From an uncultured Eisenbergiella sp. (GTDB taxonomy: Bacteria; Bacillota; Clostridia; Lachnospirales; Lachnospiraceae), in NCBI GenBank assembly GCA_948960675.1, contig CARDPF010000117.1, positions 1-9,068 of the forward strand: a stretch of 9,068 nt of DNA, in the 5' to 3' direction. The notes beneath the pieces were generated by a model, which had not been told where the DNA came from, made no database searches, and saw only the letters and a program-made list of their open reading frames with translations. The position numbers were made by a program, and so were the translations under genes. Each line of letters opens with the position of its first letter. Position 1 is the first letter of the stretch. Shown here in pieces: positions 1 through 7,260 of this stretch.

Positions 1-104
1 CCTCCGGTCCGCCCCGGTATGGCCGTCCGTGTCCTTTTGCCGCAGGGATTCTTCCCTACCCCTCGCCGTTTTGAAATCCGCCGCTGCCATGCCAACGGCC
101 GGGA

Positions 105-2195
105 TTATCCGTGCACGATCCGGTAGTAGACCCTGGAGGTGAGGTGATAGATGGCGTAATACACGATGCCAAAGACCAGACAGCAGATCCCGATGCATTT
201 CCAGAACAGCTGGCCGTCAGACAGCCCCAGCACAATCAAAAACATCTGCAGTACCTTCGCCGCCACACAGATATGGAGCACCGCCGCCACAAGGGGCAGG
301 AAGAACACAATCAGCACCTGTTTACGGATTGCCCTGCGGATTTCCACATCCCGCATTCCCACCTTTTCCATAATCACAAACCGTTCCCGGTCATCAAACC
401 CTTCCGTCACCTGCTTATAATAAATAATCAGCGCCGTTGCCAGCAAAAACAGACAGACAAACAAAAGACCGATGAACAAAATGCTTCCATAGAGCAGATA
501 AAACCCTTCCCGCTGTTCGCTTTTATTTTCCAGACTCACCTGTCCGTTCAGGGACAGGCTGCCGGGCGCCTGCCCGATAAAATCCTGCCGTGCCTGCTCC
601 TCACCTTCCAAACCAAAAAGATACAACCACATAAAGCTTTCCCCAGAGGCCTCTTCCCCGCGCAGCTGCATCATGGTCAGCCGGTCGGGGACCACCACTG
701 TATAGTTGCCAAACATGTCCTGGTTGATCACATCCCTCGGCAATTCCTTCAATTCCGTTTTGTGTTCTTTTACCGTAAATTCCCTGCCATTGATATACAC
801 AGTGGAAAACTTCTCCGGATCGGAAGTGATATAGATCACCTCATCCGCCCCCAGGGTGTCCTGCCCTTTGGTCATCACATTATAATCCTCCAGGGAAAGC
901 ACCGTAAAAGAATTGATTTTTTCGACGCTCTGGTCCACGCTGCGCAAGGTCAGGTCGTTTTTGTCAAAACGGTTTCCTTCTTTGTCCGCCATCCACCAAA
1001 TGCTGGAGACACCGTAATCATCGACAATGCTTACCCCTGTCTTTTGGGCCAGGGCTTGCAGGGACTTTCTGATTTCCTTTTCATAGGCGGTATCCGCCGC
1101 ACGCTTTTTGGCCGAAACCCCGGGTGTGTTCTGGCTGTCCGGACGCGCCTCCACCTTATATTCCCTCGGGAACATCTTTGACAGAACCGCTTCCTCCCCA
1201 CTGTAGAGCGTCACGCTGGAGGAAAGCACCACCAGCAGCGCCGTGGAAAGAACCGCGATGGTGGCAAGCCCCGCCGCGTTTTGCTTCATCCGGTAGAGCA
1301 TGCCCGATACGGCGATAAAATTCTGCGGGCGGTAATAAAAGTGTTTCCTCTTTTTCAAAAATTTTAGCAGTACAATGCTTCCTGCCTGGAACAGGCAATA
1401 CGTGGCGATGATGACCAGCAGGGCCGCCGGGAAAAAGATGAAAATCCCTTCCGAAACCGTCTGTACCCGCAGCGCAAGTCCGTATCCCCAAGCCAGCGCC
1501 GCCGTGCCTGCCAAAAAAGTCACCCACTTCGTCTTGGGCTCACGCTCCCCCTCCTGCCTGCTTCGAAGCAGTTCGATCGGATTTGTTTTATGAATGACCC
1601 ACCAGTCATACAACAGCGTCACCAGATATCCCGTCCCGAAAACCAGAAAGGTATTTTTGACCGAGGAAAAGGGAATCATAAAAGACAATACCGCCGGAAG
1701 CTGTAAAAGCTTCAAAAAGACAAGAAACAAAAGCTGTGAAAACAAAATCCCAAATACCGTTCCCCCTGCTATGCTCAAAAGCGCTAAGAACAGCACTTCC
1801 CAGAACAAAAGCAAGTTCAAATGCCGCTTTTCCATTCCCAGAATGCAGTACAGCCCCAGTTCCCTTTTGCGCCGTTTCATCACAAAGCTGTTAATGTAAA
1901 AGAGGATCAAAAACATCACGAAGATGCAAAGCCCGGAACACATCTGCAAAATGAAGGCCATTTCCGTAGCGCCTTTCATGCCGCTATTTACCGCCATCTC
2001 GCCCACTGCCAAAAGCATGTAATAAAGCCCGGATAACAGCGCGCCTGCCAGCAGAAACGGAAAATAAATATTTGCGTTTTTCTCCATGTTGGATACGGCC
2101 AGACGCACATAAAACGCTGTGCCCCTCTGTATTTTCCCCGGATTTTTGGAGGACGTTCCCCCGCCGCTTTTTAAGGCGAAACTTTCATTTGTCAT
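105..2195 (-). CDS. BceB-type ABC transporter permease (FtsX family), peptide sensing/detoxification
   Basis: Membrane permease of a Bce-type antimicrobial-peptide resistance transporter, 696 aa. About ten hydrophobic helices are visible: roughly 43-63, 82-105, 128-150, 152-170, 182-200, 225-243, 250-280 and 308-330, then three near 567-592, 625-645 and 665-685. A large hydrophilic segment at about 331-565 sits between the eighth helix and the last group; this is the family hallmark, the extracellular sensor domain. FtsX-like cytoplasmic motifs appear as KRRKRELGLYCILGMEKR (107-124) and RERFVIMEKVGMRDVEIRRA (603-622). Length is slightly above the usual 620-670 aa, partly from a polar N-terminal tail of about 24 residues. 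The ATG overlaps the stop of the ATPase gene by 11 bases and is preceded by a GGAAGGGGGG ribosome binding site, which supports this start and translational coupling. In the family this subunit both recognises peptide-bound cell-wall precursors and activates the partner kinase. The substrate here cannot be read from sequence. Confidence 0.93.
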   Translation of the reverse strand: MTNESFALKSGGGTSSKNPGKIQRGTAFYVRLAVSNMEKNANIYFPFLLAGALLSGLYYMLLAVGEMAVNSGMKGATEMAFILQMCSGLCIFVMFLILFYINSFVMKRRKRELGLYCILGMEKRHLNLLLFWEVLFLALLSIAGGTVFGILFSQLLFLVFLKLLQLPAVLSFMIPFSSVKNTFLVFGTGYLVTLLYDWWVIHKTNPIELLRSRQEGEREPKTKWVTFLAGTAALAWGYGLALRVQTVSEGIFIFFPAALLVIIATYCLFQAGSIVLLKFLKKRKHFYYRPQNFIAVSGMLYRMKQNAAGLATIAVLSTALLVVLSSSVTLYSGEEAVLSKMFPREYKVEARPDSQNTPGVSAKKRAADTAYEKEIRKSLQALAQKTGVSIVDDYGVSSIWWMADKEGNRFDKNDLTLRSVDQSVEKINSFTVLSLEDYNVMTKGQDTLGADEVIYITSDPEKFSTVYINGREFTVKEHKTELKELPRDVINQDMFGNYTVVVPDRLTMMQLRGEEASGESFMWLYLFGLEGEEQARQDFIGQAPGSLSLNGQVSLENKSEQREGFYLLYGSILFIGLLFVCLFLLATALIIYYKQVTEGFDDRERFVIMEKVGMRDVEIRRAIRKQVLIVFFLPLVAAVLHICVAAKVLQMFLIVLGLSDGQLFWKCIGICCLVFGIVYYAIYHLTSRVYYRIVHG

Positions 2196-2952
2196 GACGC
2201 TTCCCCCCTTCCAGCACCTTTAGGGTATCCGCAATTTTCAAAAACATTTCATCCTGGTTGCATGCGCCCCGGTAAATCTGATGGTAAGCGGTACCGTCCT
2301 TGATGAAAATAACCCGCCCCGCATGGCTGGCCGCCCTTGTGGAGTGCGTCACCATCACGATGGTCTGCCCTTTTTGGTTGACCGCCCCAAACAATCCCAT
2401 CAAAGCATCCGCTGCCCTCGAATCCAATGCCCCGGTGGGTTCGTCCGCCAAAAGAATCTGGGGGTGCGTAATCAGCGCCCGCGCCACCGCCGCCCGCTGT
2501 TTTTGTCCGCCCGAAACCTCGTAAGGATATTTTTGCAAAAGCCGGGTAAGCCCAAGCGTCTCTGCCAGTTCCCCCAGACGCTTCTCCATCTCCTCCACGC
2601 TTTTGCGGGAAAGCACCATCGGCAGAAAAATATTATCCTGCAGGGTAAAGGTATTGAGCAGATTAAAATCCTGAAACACAAATCCCAGATTATCCCTGCG
2701 GTACGCCGCCATCTGGTTTTCCGCAATTTTCGTCATATCGTATCCTTTTAAGCGCACCGCCCCCGCCGTGGGTTTGTCCAGTCCCGCCAAAATGTTGAGC
2801 AGCGTCGTCTTGCCTGAGCCGGACTCGCCCATGATCGCCACAAACTCACCCTCCTCCACGGAAAAGCTCACATCCGACAACGCCTGCACCTTAGCCCCGC
2901 CAAACCGCGTGGTATAAATCTTTTTCAAATGCTCCACTTCCAAAACCGTCAT
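2185..2952 (-). CDS. BceA-type ABC transporter ATP-binding protein
   Basis: Cytoplasmic ATPase partner of the downstream permease, 255 aa from the start chosen here. Motifs in order: Walker A GESGSGKTT (42-50), Q-loop Gln94 in FVFQDFNLL, signature VSGGQKQR (146-153), Walker B ILLADEPTGALD (166-177) and switch His203 in MVTHS. This is the MacB/LolD/BceA class that pairs with FtsX-type permeases. The frame is open upstream to an ATG at 3048, but those extra 32 residues would cross the likely promoter (-10 at 3019-3024) and have no family resemblance. The ATG at 2952 has AAGGAGG eight bases upstream and begins with the typical MTVLEVEHLKKIY. The 3' end overlaps the permease start by 11 bases (ATGACAAATGA). 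Probably transcribed from its own regulator-dependent promoter in the gap upstream. Confidence 0.95.
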   Translation of the reverse strand: MTVLEVEHLKKIYTTRFGGAKVQALSDVSFSVEEGEFVAIMGESGSGKTTLLNILAGLDKPTAGAVRLKGYDMTKIAENQMAAYRRDNLGFVFQDFNLLNTFTLQDNIFLPMVLSRKSVEEMEKRLGELAETLGLTRLLQKYPYEVSGGQKQRAAVARALITHPQILLADEPTGALDSRAADALMGLFGAVNQKGQTIVMVTHSTRAASHAGRVIFIKDGTAYHQIYRGACNQDEMFLKIADTLKVLEGGKRHDK

Positions 2953-3018
2953 TGCGATTGCCTCCTTATTTCCAAAACCGGCCGCCGCCCCTATGGCCGC
3001 GCCCTCCTTATGTCCACA

Positions 3019-3083
3019 AGTATAACAAACACAAAGACCCCCTTCCATCGCCCGGCCTTACAATATCCTTACAAAAACGTAAG
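3019..3083 (-). promoter_or_regulatory. Candidate response-regulator operator and promoter of the bceAB-type genes
   Basis: On the minus strand a perfect inverted repeat CTTAC-N6-GTAAG lies at 3083-3068. A third GTAAG half-site follows at 3061-3057, 11 bp (about one helical turn) from the previous one. Downstream is an extended -10, TGTTATACT, with TATACT at 3024-3019. At 17-bp spacing the -35 position (3047-3042) reads TGGAAG, a poor match, as expected for an activated promoter. Bce-type regulators (BceR, VirR and relatives) bind TTAC/GTAA inverted repeats just upstream of their transporter promoters, so position and sequence fit. The link to the regulator at 4195-4881 is inference. Confidence 0.72.
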
Positions 3084-3194
3084 ATTTCCTCATTCACAAA
3101 ACCTTGTCATTTGGACAGGCCCCGGACTCCGGGCGGCATGTATCTGCAGGCAGGGAAGCACTGCGGCGGGCCAAATATTTTTGCCAGTTCCCCC

Positions 3195-4181
3195 CTACTC
3201 TATTGCGAACTGCTCCCGCGCAAGGTCCAGGTACACCTTCGTACCTACGCCCGGCGCGGACTCCAGCCGGATCCCGTGATCCAGGCGTCCCATCATCTGC
3301 CTGCACAGGCACAGTCCGATTCCCGTGGAATGCTTATCCTCCCGCCCGTTAAACCCGGTATATCCCCACTCAAACACCCTCGGCAGATCCTCCGGCAAAA
3401 TTCCCATACCCGTATCCTCCACCACCAGCGTTTCCCCCTCCTGCCGGATGCGCACCGTTCCCTTCCTCGTATACTTGACCGCATTGGTCAAAACTTGTTC
3501 CAGCACAAATACCAGCCACTTTTCGTCGGTCACCACCGTTCCCGCCATTTCCCCGATTTCAAGCCCCAATTTTTTATAAATAAACAGGGGCGCAGTCTTT
3601 TTTACCGCCTGCTTTACCAGCTTTTCCAAAGAATACTCCTGCAAAACCAGGTCGCCGGTTCCCCCCGCCATCCGCTGGTACTGCAAAGCCATCTCCACAT
3701 ATTGTCCCGCCTGTAACAGTTCCAATTCCATGGCGCGCCTGTCCGGTTCCTCCTCCCGGACCAAAAGCTTCAGGGCGGCCAGCGGGGTCTTGATCTGGTG
3801 GGACCAAAGGGCATAATAGCGCCTTGCATCCTCCAGTTCCCTCTGCAAAATCTCCTGCGCCTCCTCCTTTTTCTTCTGCACCGCAAGCAGCGCCCCGGCA
3901 TAAAGCTTTTCCTCTGCCGAGTCTGCAGGCAGATCGCTGCCAAGGCCCTCTTCCGCAAGTTTTGCCATTCCCTCCAGCTTTTGCATATGCCTAAGGTACA
4001 AAAAAAAGCCCGTTGCAAGCCCGGTCAAAAGCAAAAAAGCCGTCAGACACACGGCATAAACAAAAGGCTTTGGATTTAAATCGCACAAATAAAAAACCAG
4101 CCCGAAAAGCAGCCAAAAAACAGCCGCCCCAAGCAGCAAATCTTTCTTTTTCCAAAAATATGTTTTCACCCGTTTTCCCAT
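3195..4181 (-). CDS. BceS-type intramembrane-sensing sensor histidine kinase
   Basis: Short membrane histidine kinase of 328 aa. Two helices, about 15-33 and 40-63, are joined by an extracytoplasmic loop of only a few residues (around DLNPKP), so it has no real sensor domain. This is the hallmark of intramembrane-sensing kinases that take their signal from a BceB-type transporter. A charged linker, likely coiled (100-122), leads to the phosphoacceptor box WSHQIKTPLAAL with His128. The ATP-binding domain shows the N box with Asn233 (LTNAVKYT), the G1 box EDTGMGI (Asp256) and the G2 box HSTGIGLCLC (284-293), so it should be catalytically competent. The ATG has AAGGGGG eight bases upstream and lies 13 bases after the regulator's stop, so the two are co-transcribed. 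A 242-bp gap separates it from the ATPase start. Confidence 0.94.
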   Translation of the reverse strand: MGKRVKTYFWKKKDLLLGAAVFWLLFGLVFYLCDLNPKPFVYAVCLTAFLLLTGLATGFFLYLRHMQKLEGMAKLAEEGLGSDLPADSAEEKLYAGALLAVQKKKEEAQEILQRELEDARRYYALWSHQIKTPLAALKLLVREEEPDRRAMELELLQAGQYVEMALQYQRMAGGTGDLVLQEYSLEKLVKQAVKKTAPLFIYKKLGLEIGEMAGTVVTDEKWLVFVLEQVLTNAVKYTRKGTVRIRQEGETLVVEDTGMGILPEDLPRVFEWGYTGFNGREDKHSTGIGLCLCRQMMGRLDHGIRLESAPGVGTKVYLDLAREQFAIE

Positions 4182-4194
4182 GCCCGGTTCCCCC

Positions 4195-4881
4195 TTACCC
4201 TTCCACCAGGTATCCCATTCCCTTTTTGGTGTGGATAAATTCCCGGCATCCCAGTTCCTCCAGCTTCCTGCGGATCCGGGTCATGTTGACCGTCAGCGTA
4301 TTGTCGTCGATGAACGATTCATCCTCCCACAGATTCCGCATGATCGTATCCCGTGACACAATACTCCCCTTTTGTTCCATCAAAAGCTTCAGAATCCGAA
4401 ACTCGTTTTTCGTCAGTTCACACACCTTTTTTTCATATTCCACCCTGGAATCCTCCAGATGCAGGGAAACATTTCCACAGGACAAAATGTTTTCCTGCAC
4501 CGAAAAATCGTAGGTTCTGCGCAAAAGCGCCTGCACCTTTGCGGTCATCACCTCCATGGTAAACGGCTTTGCCACAAAATCGTCCGCCCCAAGGTGAATC
4601 GCCATAACCAGATTCATGTTGTCGTCCGCAGAAGAAATAAAAATGATGGGAACCCGGCTTTGCCTGCGGATTGCACTGCACCAGTAAAACCCGTCGTAAA
4701 AGGGCAGGGAAATATCCATCAGCACCAGGGAGGGCGCCTCCCCTGCAAAAACCGACAGCACTGCCGAAAAATCCTCCACGCAGACCGTCCGGTATCCCCA
4801 TTTTTCCAAATGTCTGGACACCACGCCCGCAATGGCAAAATCATCCTCCACAATCATGATCTTATAGCGACCGTCCCCCAC
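4195..4881 (-). CDS. BceR-type OmpR/PhoB-family response regulator
   Basis: Two-domain DNA-binding regulator, 228 aa. The receiver domain (about 6-118) has acidic pocket residues Glu12-Asp13-Asp14, phospho-acceptor Asp56 in LVLMDISLP, conserved Ser83 in IIFISSADDN and Lys105 in VAKPF. The C-terminal winged helix (about 128-226) contains LTKNEFRILKLLM and the recognition segment DDNTLTVNMTRIRRKLEELG, ending in the usual KGMGYLVEG. The start is a GTG: no in-frame ATG precedes the receiver core, and AGGGGG sits eight bases upstream. It is the first gene of the regulator-kinase pair and presumably acts on the CTTAC-N6-GTAAG site ahead of the transporter genes. Only 45 bases separate its start from an inserted inverted-repeat element, so its native promoter may have been displaced. 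Confidence 0.95.
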   Translation of the reverse strand: MGDGRYKIMIVEDDFAIAGVVSRHLEKWGYRTVCVEDFSAVLSVFAGEAPSLVLMDISLPFYDGFYWCSAIRRQSRVPIIFISSADDNMNLVMAIHLGADDFVAKPFTMEVMTAKVQALLRRTYDFSVQENILSCGNVSLHLEDSRVEYEKKVCELTKNEFRILKLLMEQKGSIVSRDTIMRNLWEDESFIDDNTLTVNMTRIRRKLEELGCREFIHTKKGMGYLVEG

Positions 4882-4926
4882 ACTGCATGCCCCCTATCTT
4901 TCATAGCCTGTTACTATTCACGGCCA

Positions 4927-5115
4927 ATGTCATTAAGTTAGCGTCTACGAACGCCGGGAGGGAAATAAAATTCTTCGTCGCCACGCTTTCGCTCCATAAA
5001 AAGCGTAGCGGACACTAGGTTCGTGAAATACCTCACCAAGTGCCGACGCTTTTTCAGGGGCTCCTTGAGAATTTTATTTCCCTCCCGGCTGACTGTGGCG
5101 TCAACTTAATGACAT
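4927..5115. mobile_element. MITE-like 189-bp inverted-repeat element
   Basis: A non-coding element bounded by perfect 13-bp terminal inverted repeats, ATGTCATTAAGTT at 4927-4939 and its complement at 5103-5115. Inside are perfect 22-bp inverted arms at 4953-4974 and 5068-5089 (cores GGGAGGGAAATAAAATTCT and complement), then a central hairpin at 4998-5054. The whole sequence can fold back on itself as one long imperfect stem. No transposase or ORF with a ribosome binding site is present. Short length, terminal repeats and an intergenic location fit a miniature inverted-repeat transposable element moved by a transposase elsewhere. The flanks (GGCCA on the left, GATGC on the right) show no convincing target duplication. 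I cannot name its family. Confidence 0.7.
4998..5054. terminator. Bidirectional terminator-like hairpin in the core of the inverted-repeat element
   Basis: AAAAAGCGT at 4998-5006 and ACGCTTTTT at 5046-5054 flank a stem. Its arms, 5003-5020 and 5035-5049, pair as GCGT/ACGC, CGG/CCG, CACT/AGTG and GGT/ACC, with small bulges and one A-A mismatch. The loop is about 14 nt. Transcripts from either strand would carry a stem followed by five U residues, the layout of a bidirectional intrinsic terminator. It lies between the two operons and could stop read-through from the permease gene. Confidence 0.5.
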
Positions 5116-5219
5116 GATGCTGAAAAATCTTGATTGGAATAAGTTTTCGGCTCATTTGTTATGCAATTTCACAACAGCTATATTCCAAATTGACCTTTTG
5201 ACCCCAGCATCATGACATT
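5108..5219. repeat. 112-bp imperfect palindrome overlapping the element edge and the permease 3' end
   Basis: The outer arms 5108-5122 (AATGACATGATGCTG) and 5205-5219 are complementary at 14 of 15 positions. Inner arms TTGGAATA (5134-5141) and TATTCCAA (5181-5188) match perfectly. The left arm shares its first eight bases with the right terminal repeat of the MITE-like element; the right arm lies inside the last codons of the permease gene (encoding NVMML). It may be a second small palindromic element or a terminator-like structure. No U-rich tail follows on the minus strand. Confidence 0.5.
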
Positions 5220-6332
5220 GCCCCGTGAAAAGTAACCATAGCTTCCCCATCTTTGCCAGGTCAAAACAAGGCAGGCCACAATCCACAATACTGCCACTGC
5301 CAGCCGCTTTGCCCCTCCCAGTATACTCCCCTGGGAAACCAAACTCAACAGGTAAATGGGATTGCTCTCAAAAATCCAGCAAAGCAGGCGGATGAAATGT
5401 CTGGGAAGAAATCCCGCCAAAATGTCCGGCAGCAGCCGTCCCCCCACCAAATAGGCAAAAGAGGCGCCCAGCACCAAAAATCCCTGCCTGAAAGCCACCG
5501 AAAAGAGCAGGGTCGTCGCCACCGCCAGCACAATTCCCAGCATGCCCCACAAAAAGTTCCATCCAAAAGCCTGCCACACCTGCCCCTCCTGATAGACCGG
5601 ATATGCCACCCAGTCGCTTAGAACCGCACCCGCAGACAGGCCGTCCGTTCCGTATAAAAGGCAGTACGCCCCCCAGACCATCCCGTTTGCCAGCACATAT
5701 ACGCCCAGCCCAAAGGCCAGCGCCGCCGCCGTTTTTGCCGCCATGGTTTTCCCCCTGCCCCTCTCGCAGGAACGCACCATGGCTGCGCTGCGGCACTGAT
5801 ACTCCTCCGCAAAAACGGGCGTCACCCCCAGCACAATGACAAAAACCAAAACCAGGTTCATAAACATACACATTTCATAGACCCAGTCCACATTTTCCAT
5901 GTAACAAAAATACGGCTGATACCGTTTCAGCTTCCGTTCCAGGGTATCCAATTCCGTCTGGCTTTTTAAAACTGCCCCTGTGTGATCCTCCCGCTGCCTA
6001 TAGTCCGTCAGCTGTTCCGTGGCGTAACGGCTCACCCAATTGCCTCCCCGGGGCGTATAAACCTCCTTTCCCTCGTTTAGGGCCATCCCGTAAGTGTCCA
6101 AAACCGCATACAGCTTTTCGATTGTCAAAACCCCCTCCCACTGCCGCCCGATTTCCCGGTTCTTCCGGATGGCCTCCATCCTTTGGTAGCGCACACCGTC
6201 CACCACTGCGTCCTCCTCCCAGACAGTGGATGCCATAAACCACATGCCCACAGCCAAAAACAATACCGCCAGGCCCCCCAGCAGTTGCCGCCTGCGCAAA
6301 ATTTTATAAAGTTCCGCCCCAAACAGCGCCAT
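5178..6332 (-). CDS. ABC-2 type transporter permease
   Basis: Membrane subunit of an ABC transporter, 384 aa from the start used here. One helix lies at about 17-36 near the N terminus (after MALFGAELYKILRRR). A hydrophilic, probably extracytoplasmic segment of about 110 residues, rich in charged and aromatic residues, follows. A cluster of five or six helices starts near FMNLVLVFVIVLGVTPVF. Between the first helices of this cluster is FAEEYQCRSAAMVRSCERGRGKTMAAK, the cytoplasmic loop pattern usual in ABC-2 permeases that contact an ATPase. An upstream in-frame ATG at 6353 lacks a ribosome binding site; the ATG at 6332 has GGAGG eight bases upstream. The gene follows the ATPase gene by 43 bases. 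Its last residues (NVMMLGSKGQFGI) are encoded inside a palindromic repeat, so the native C terminus may have been replaced. Substrate unknown. Confidence 0.87.
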   Translation of the reverse strand: MALFGAELYKILRRRQLLGGLAVLFLAVGMWFMASTVWEEDAVVDGVRYQRMEAIRKNREIGRQWEGVLTIEKLYAVLDTYGMALNEGKEVYTPRGGNWVSRYATEQLTDYRQREDHTGAVLKSQTELDTLERKLKRYQPYFCYMENVDWVYEMCMFMNLVLVFVIVLGVTPVFAEEYQCRSAAMVRSCERGRGKTMAAKTAAALAFGLGVYVLANGMVWGAYCLLYGTDGLSAGAVLSDWVAYPVYQEGQVWQAFGWNFLWGMLGIVLAVATTLLFSVAFRQGFLVLGASFAYLVGGRLLPDILAGFLPRHFIRLLCWIFESNPIYLLSLVSQGSILGGAKRLAVAVLWIVACLVLTWQRWGSYGYFSRGNVMMLGSKGQFGI

Positions 6333-6375
6333 GTTTCCTTCCTCCTTCCCCATATAAAGATGTTGGTTCCCAATG

Positions 6376-7260
6376 TCATGTGGGATCTTTTGCCTCCGGT
6401 ATCATCATATAAAACAGATATACGTCCTCCAAACCGGGCTCGCAGGCCTTGGCGTCCGCCACCGGCGGCTCCTGTGAGAGCACACGCATATACACCTGTC
6501 CGTCCTGATATTTTAAATGATCCACGGCATACCGCTGCTGCAGGCGGGCCGCCCATTTTTCGTCCACCAGACATTCCCAGACCTTTCCCCGCACCGTTTC
6601 GGCAATTTCCTGCGGTTTCCCCCCGGCAAGCAGCCTCCCCTTTTTCATTATGAAAATTTGGTCTGCAATAAACTCCACATCCTGTACGATATGGGTGGAA
6701 AGCAGGACAATCCGGTCCTTTCCCAGGGAACTGATCACATTGCGGAAACGGATCCTCTCCTTTGGATCCAGCCCCGAGGTGGGCTCATCCAAAACAAGCA
6801 CCTTTGGGTCGTTTAGCAGCGCCTGCCCGATTCCCAGACGCCTCAGCATGCCCCCCGAAAACCCTTTCAACCTCTTGTTTTTTGCATCCTGCAGGCCCGT
6901 CAGTTCCCAAATTTCTTCCATTTTATCAGGAATTACATGGGGCGGCAGCGCTTTTAGCTGCGCCAGATACTTTAAGTACCGCTGCGCCGTGAAATCCGGG
7001 TAATATCCGAAATCCTGCGGCAGATATCCCAAAATCCGCCGGTACCGCGCGCCCATCCGGGAAACCTCCTCCCCCTGAAAGCAGATTCGCCCGCTGTCCG
7101 GACGCAAAAGCCCGCACAGCATCCGCATGAGGGTCGTCTTTCCCGCGCCGTTTTCCCCCAACAGTCCGTAAACCCCGTTGTTCCATGTAAAATTCACCCC
7201 GTCCACCGCAATTTTATCCCCAAACCGTTTGGTAACATTCTCCAGCTTCAATTCCAGCAT
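6376..7260 (-). CDS. ABC transporter ATP-binding protein (ABC-2 associated, CcmA/antibiotic-export class)
   Basis: ATPase of 294 aa. Walker A GENGAGKTT (35-43), Q-loop Gln82 in LGYLPQDFG, signature FSGGMLRR (134-141), Walker B VLVLDEPTSGLDP (154-166), switch His190 in LLSTHI. The PQDFGYYPDFTA stretch and a C-terminal extension of roughly 70 residues after the nucleotide-binding domain are typical of ATPases paired with ABC-2 exporters (multidrug, lantibiotic or polysaccharide types). The frame is open upstream to 7311, but the ATG at 7260 is preferred: GGAGGGGG lies seven bases upstream and MLELKLENVTKRFG is the normal N terminus. This start overlaps the stop of the upstream membrane-protein gene by 13 bases, implying translational coupling. 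The partner permease is the next gene. Confidence 0.94.
   Translation of the reverse strand: MLELKLENVTKRFGDKIAVDGVNFTWNNGVYGLLGENGAGKTTLMRMLCGLLRPDSGRICFQGEEVSRMGARYRRILGYLPQDFGYYPDFTAQRYLKYLAQLKALPPHVIPDKMEEIWELTGLQDAKNKRLKGFSGGMLRRLGIGQALLNDPKVLVLDEPTSGLDPKERIRFRNVISSLGKDRIVLLSTHIVQDVEFIADQIFIMKKGRLLAGGKPQEIAETVRGKVWECLVDEKWAARLQQRYAVDHLKYQDGQVYMRVLSQEPPVADAKACEPGLEDVYLFYMMIPEAKDPT

Noticed and set aside
1..90. Minus-strand open frame beginning with ATG at 90 and running off the window
   Set aside because: Only 30 codons are visible, with no convincing ribosome binding site and low-complexity charged residues; not enough to call a gene.
65..99. Weak inverted repeat GCCGTT / AACGGC after the permease stop as a terminator
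   Set aside because: A six-base stem with a 23-base loop and no U tract does not support termination.
111..1181. Long plus-strand open frame of 356 codons opposite the permease gene
   Set aside because: It is antisense to a clear FtsX-type permease; its translation is rich in His, Gln and Arg with no domain or ribosome binding site, as expected for a shadow of a GC-rich membrane-protein gene.
2953..3048. N-terminal extension of the BceA-type ATPase from an ATG at 3048
   Set aside because: It would cover the candidate -10 promoter, has no ribosome binding site and adds 32 residues unlike the family; the ATG at 2952 is far better.
2952..3716. Plus-strand open frame of 254 codons across the kinase 3' end and the bceAB promoter
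   Set aside because: It is the complement of the kinase gene and the regulatory gap, with low-complexity Pro/His/Arg composition and no recognisable domain.
6367..6384. Small stem (TCCCA / TGGGA) containing ATGACAT between the ATPase stop and the permease start
   Set aside because: Five-base stem only, no U tract; its resemblance to the element ends is short enough to be chance.
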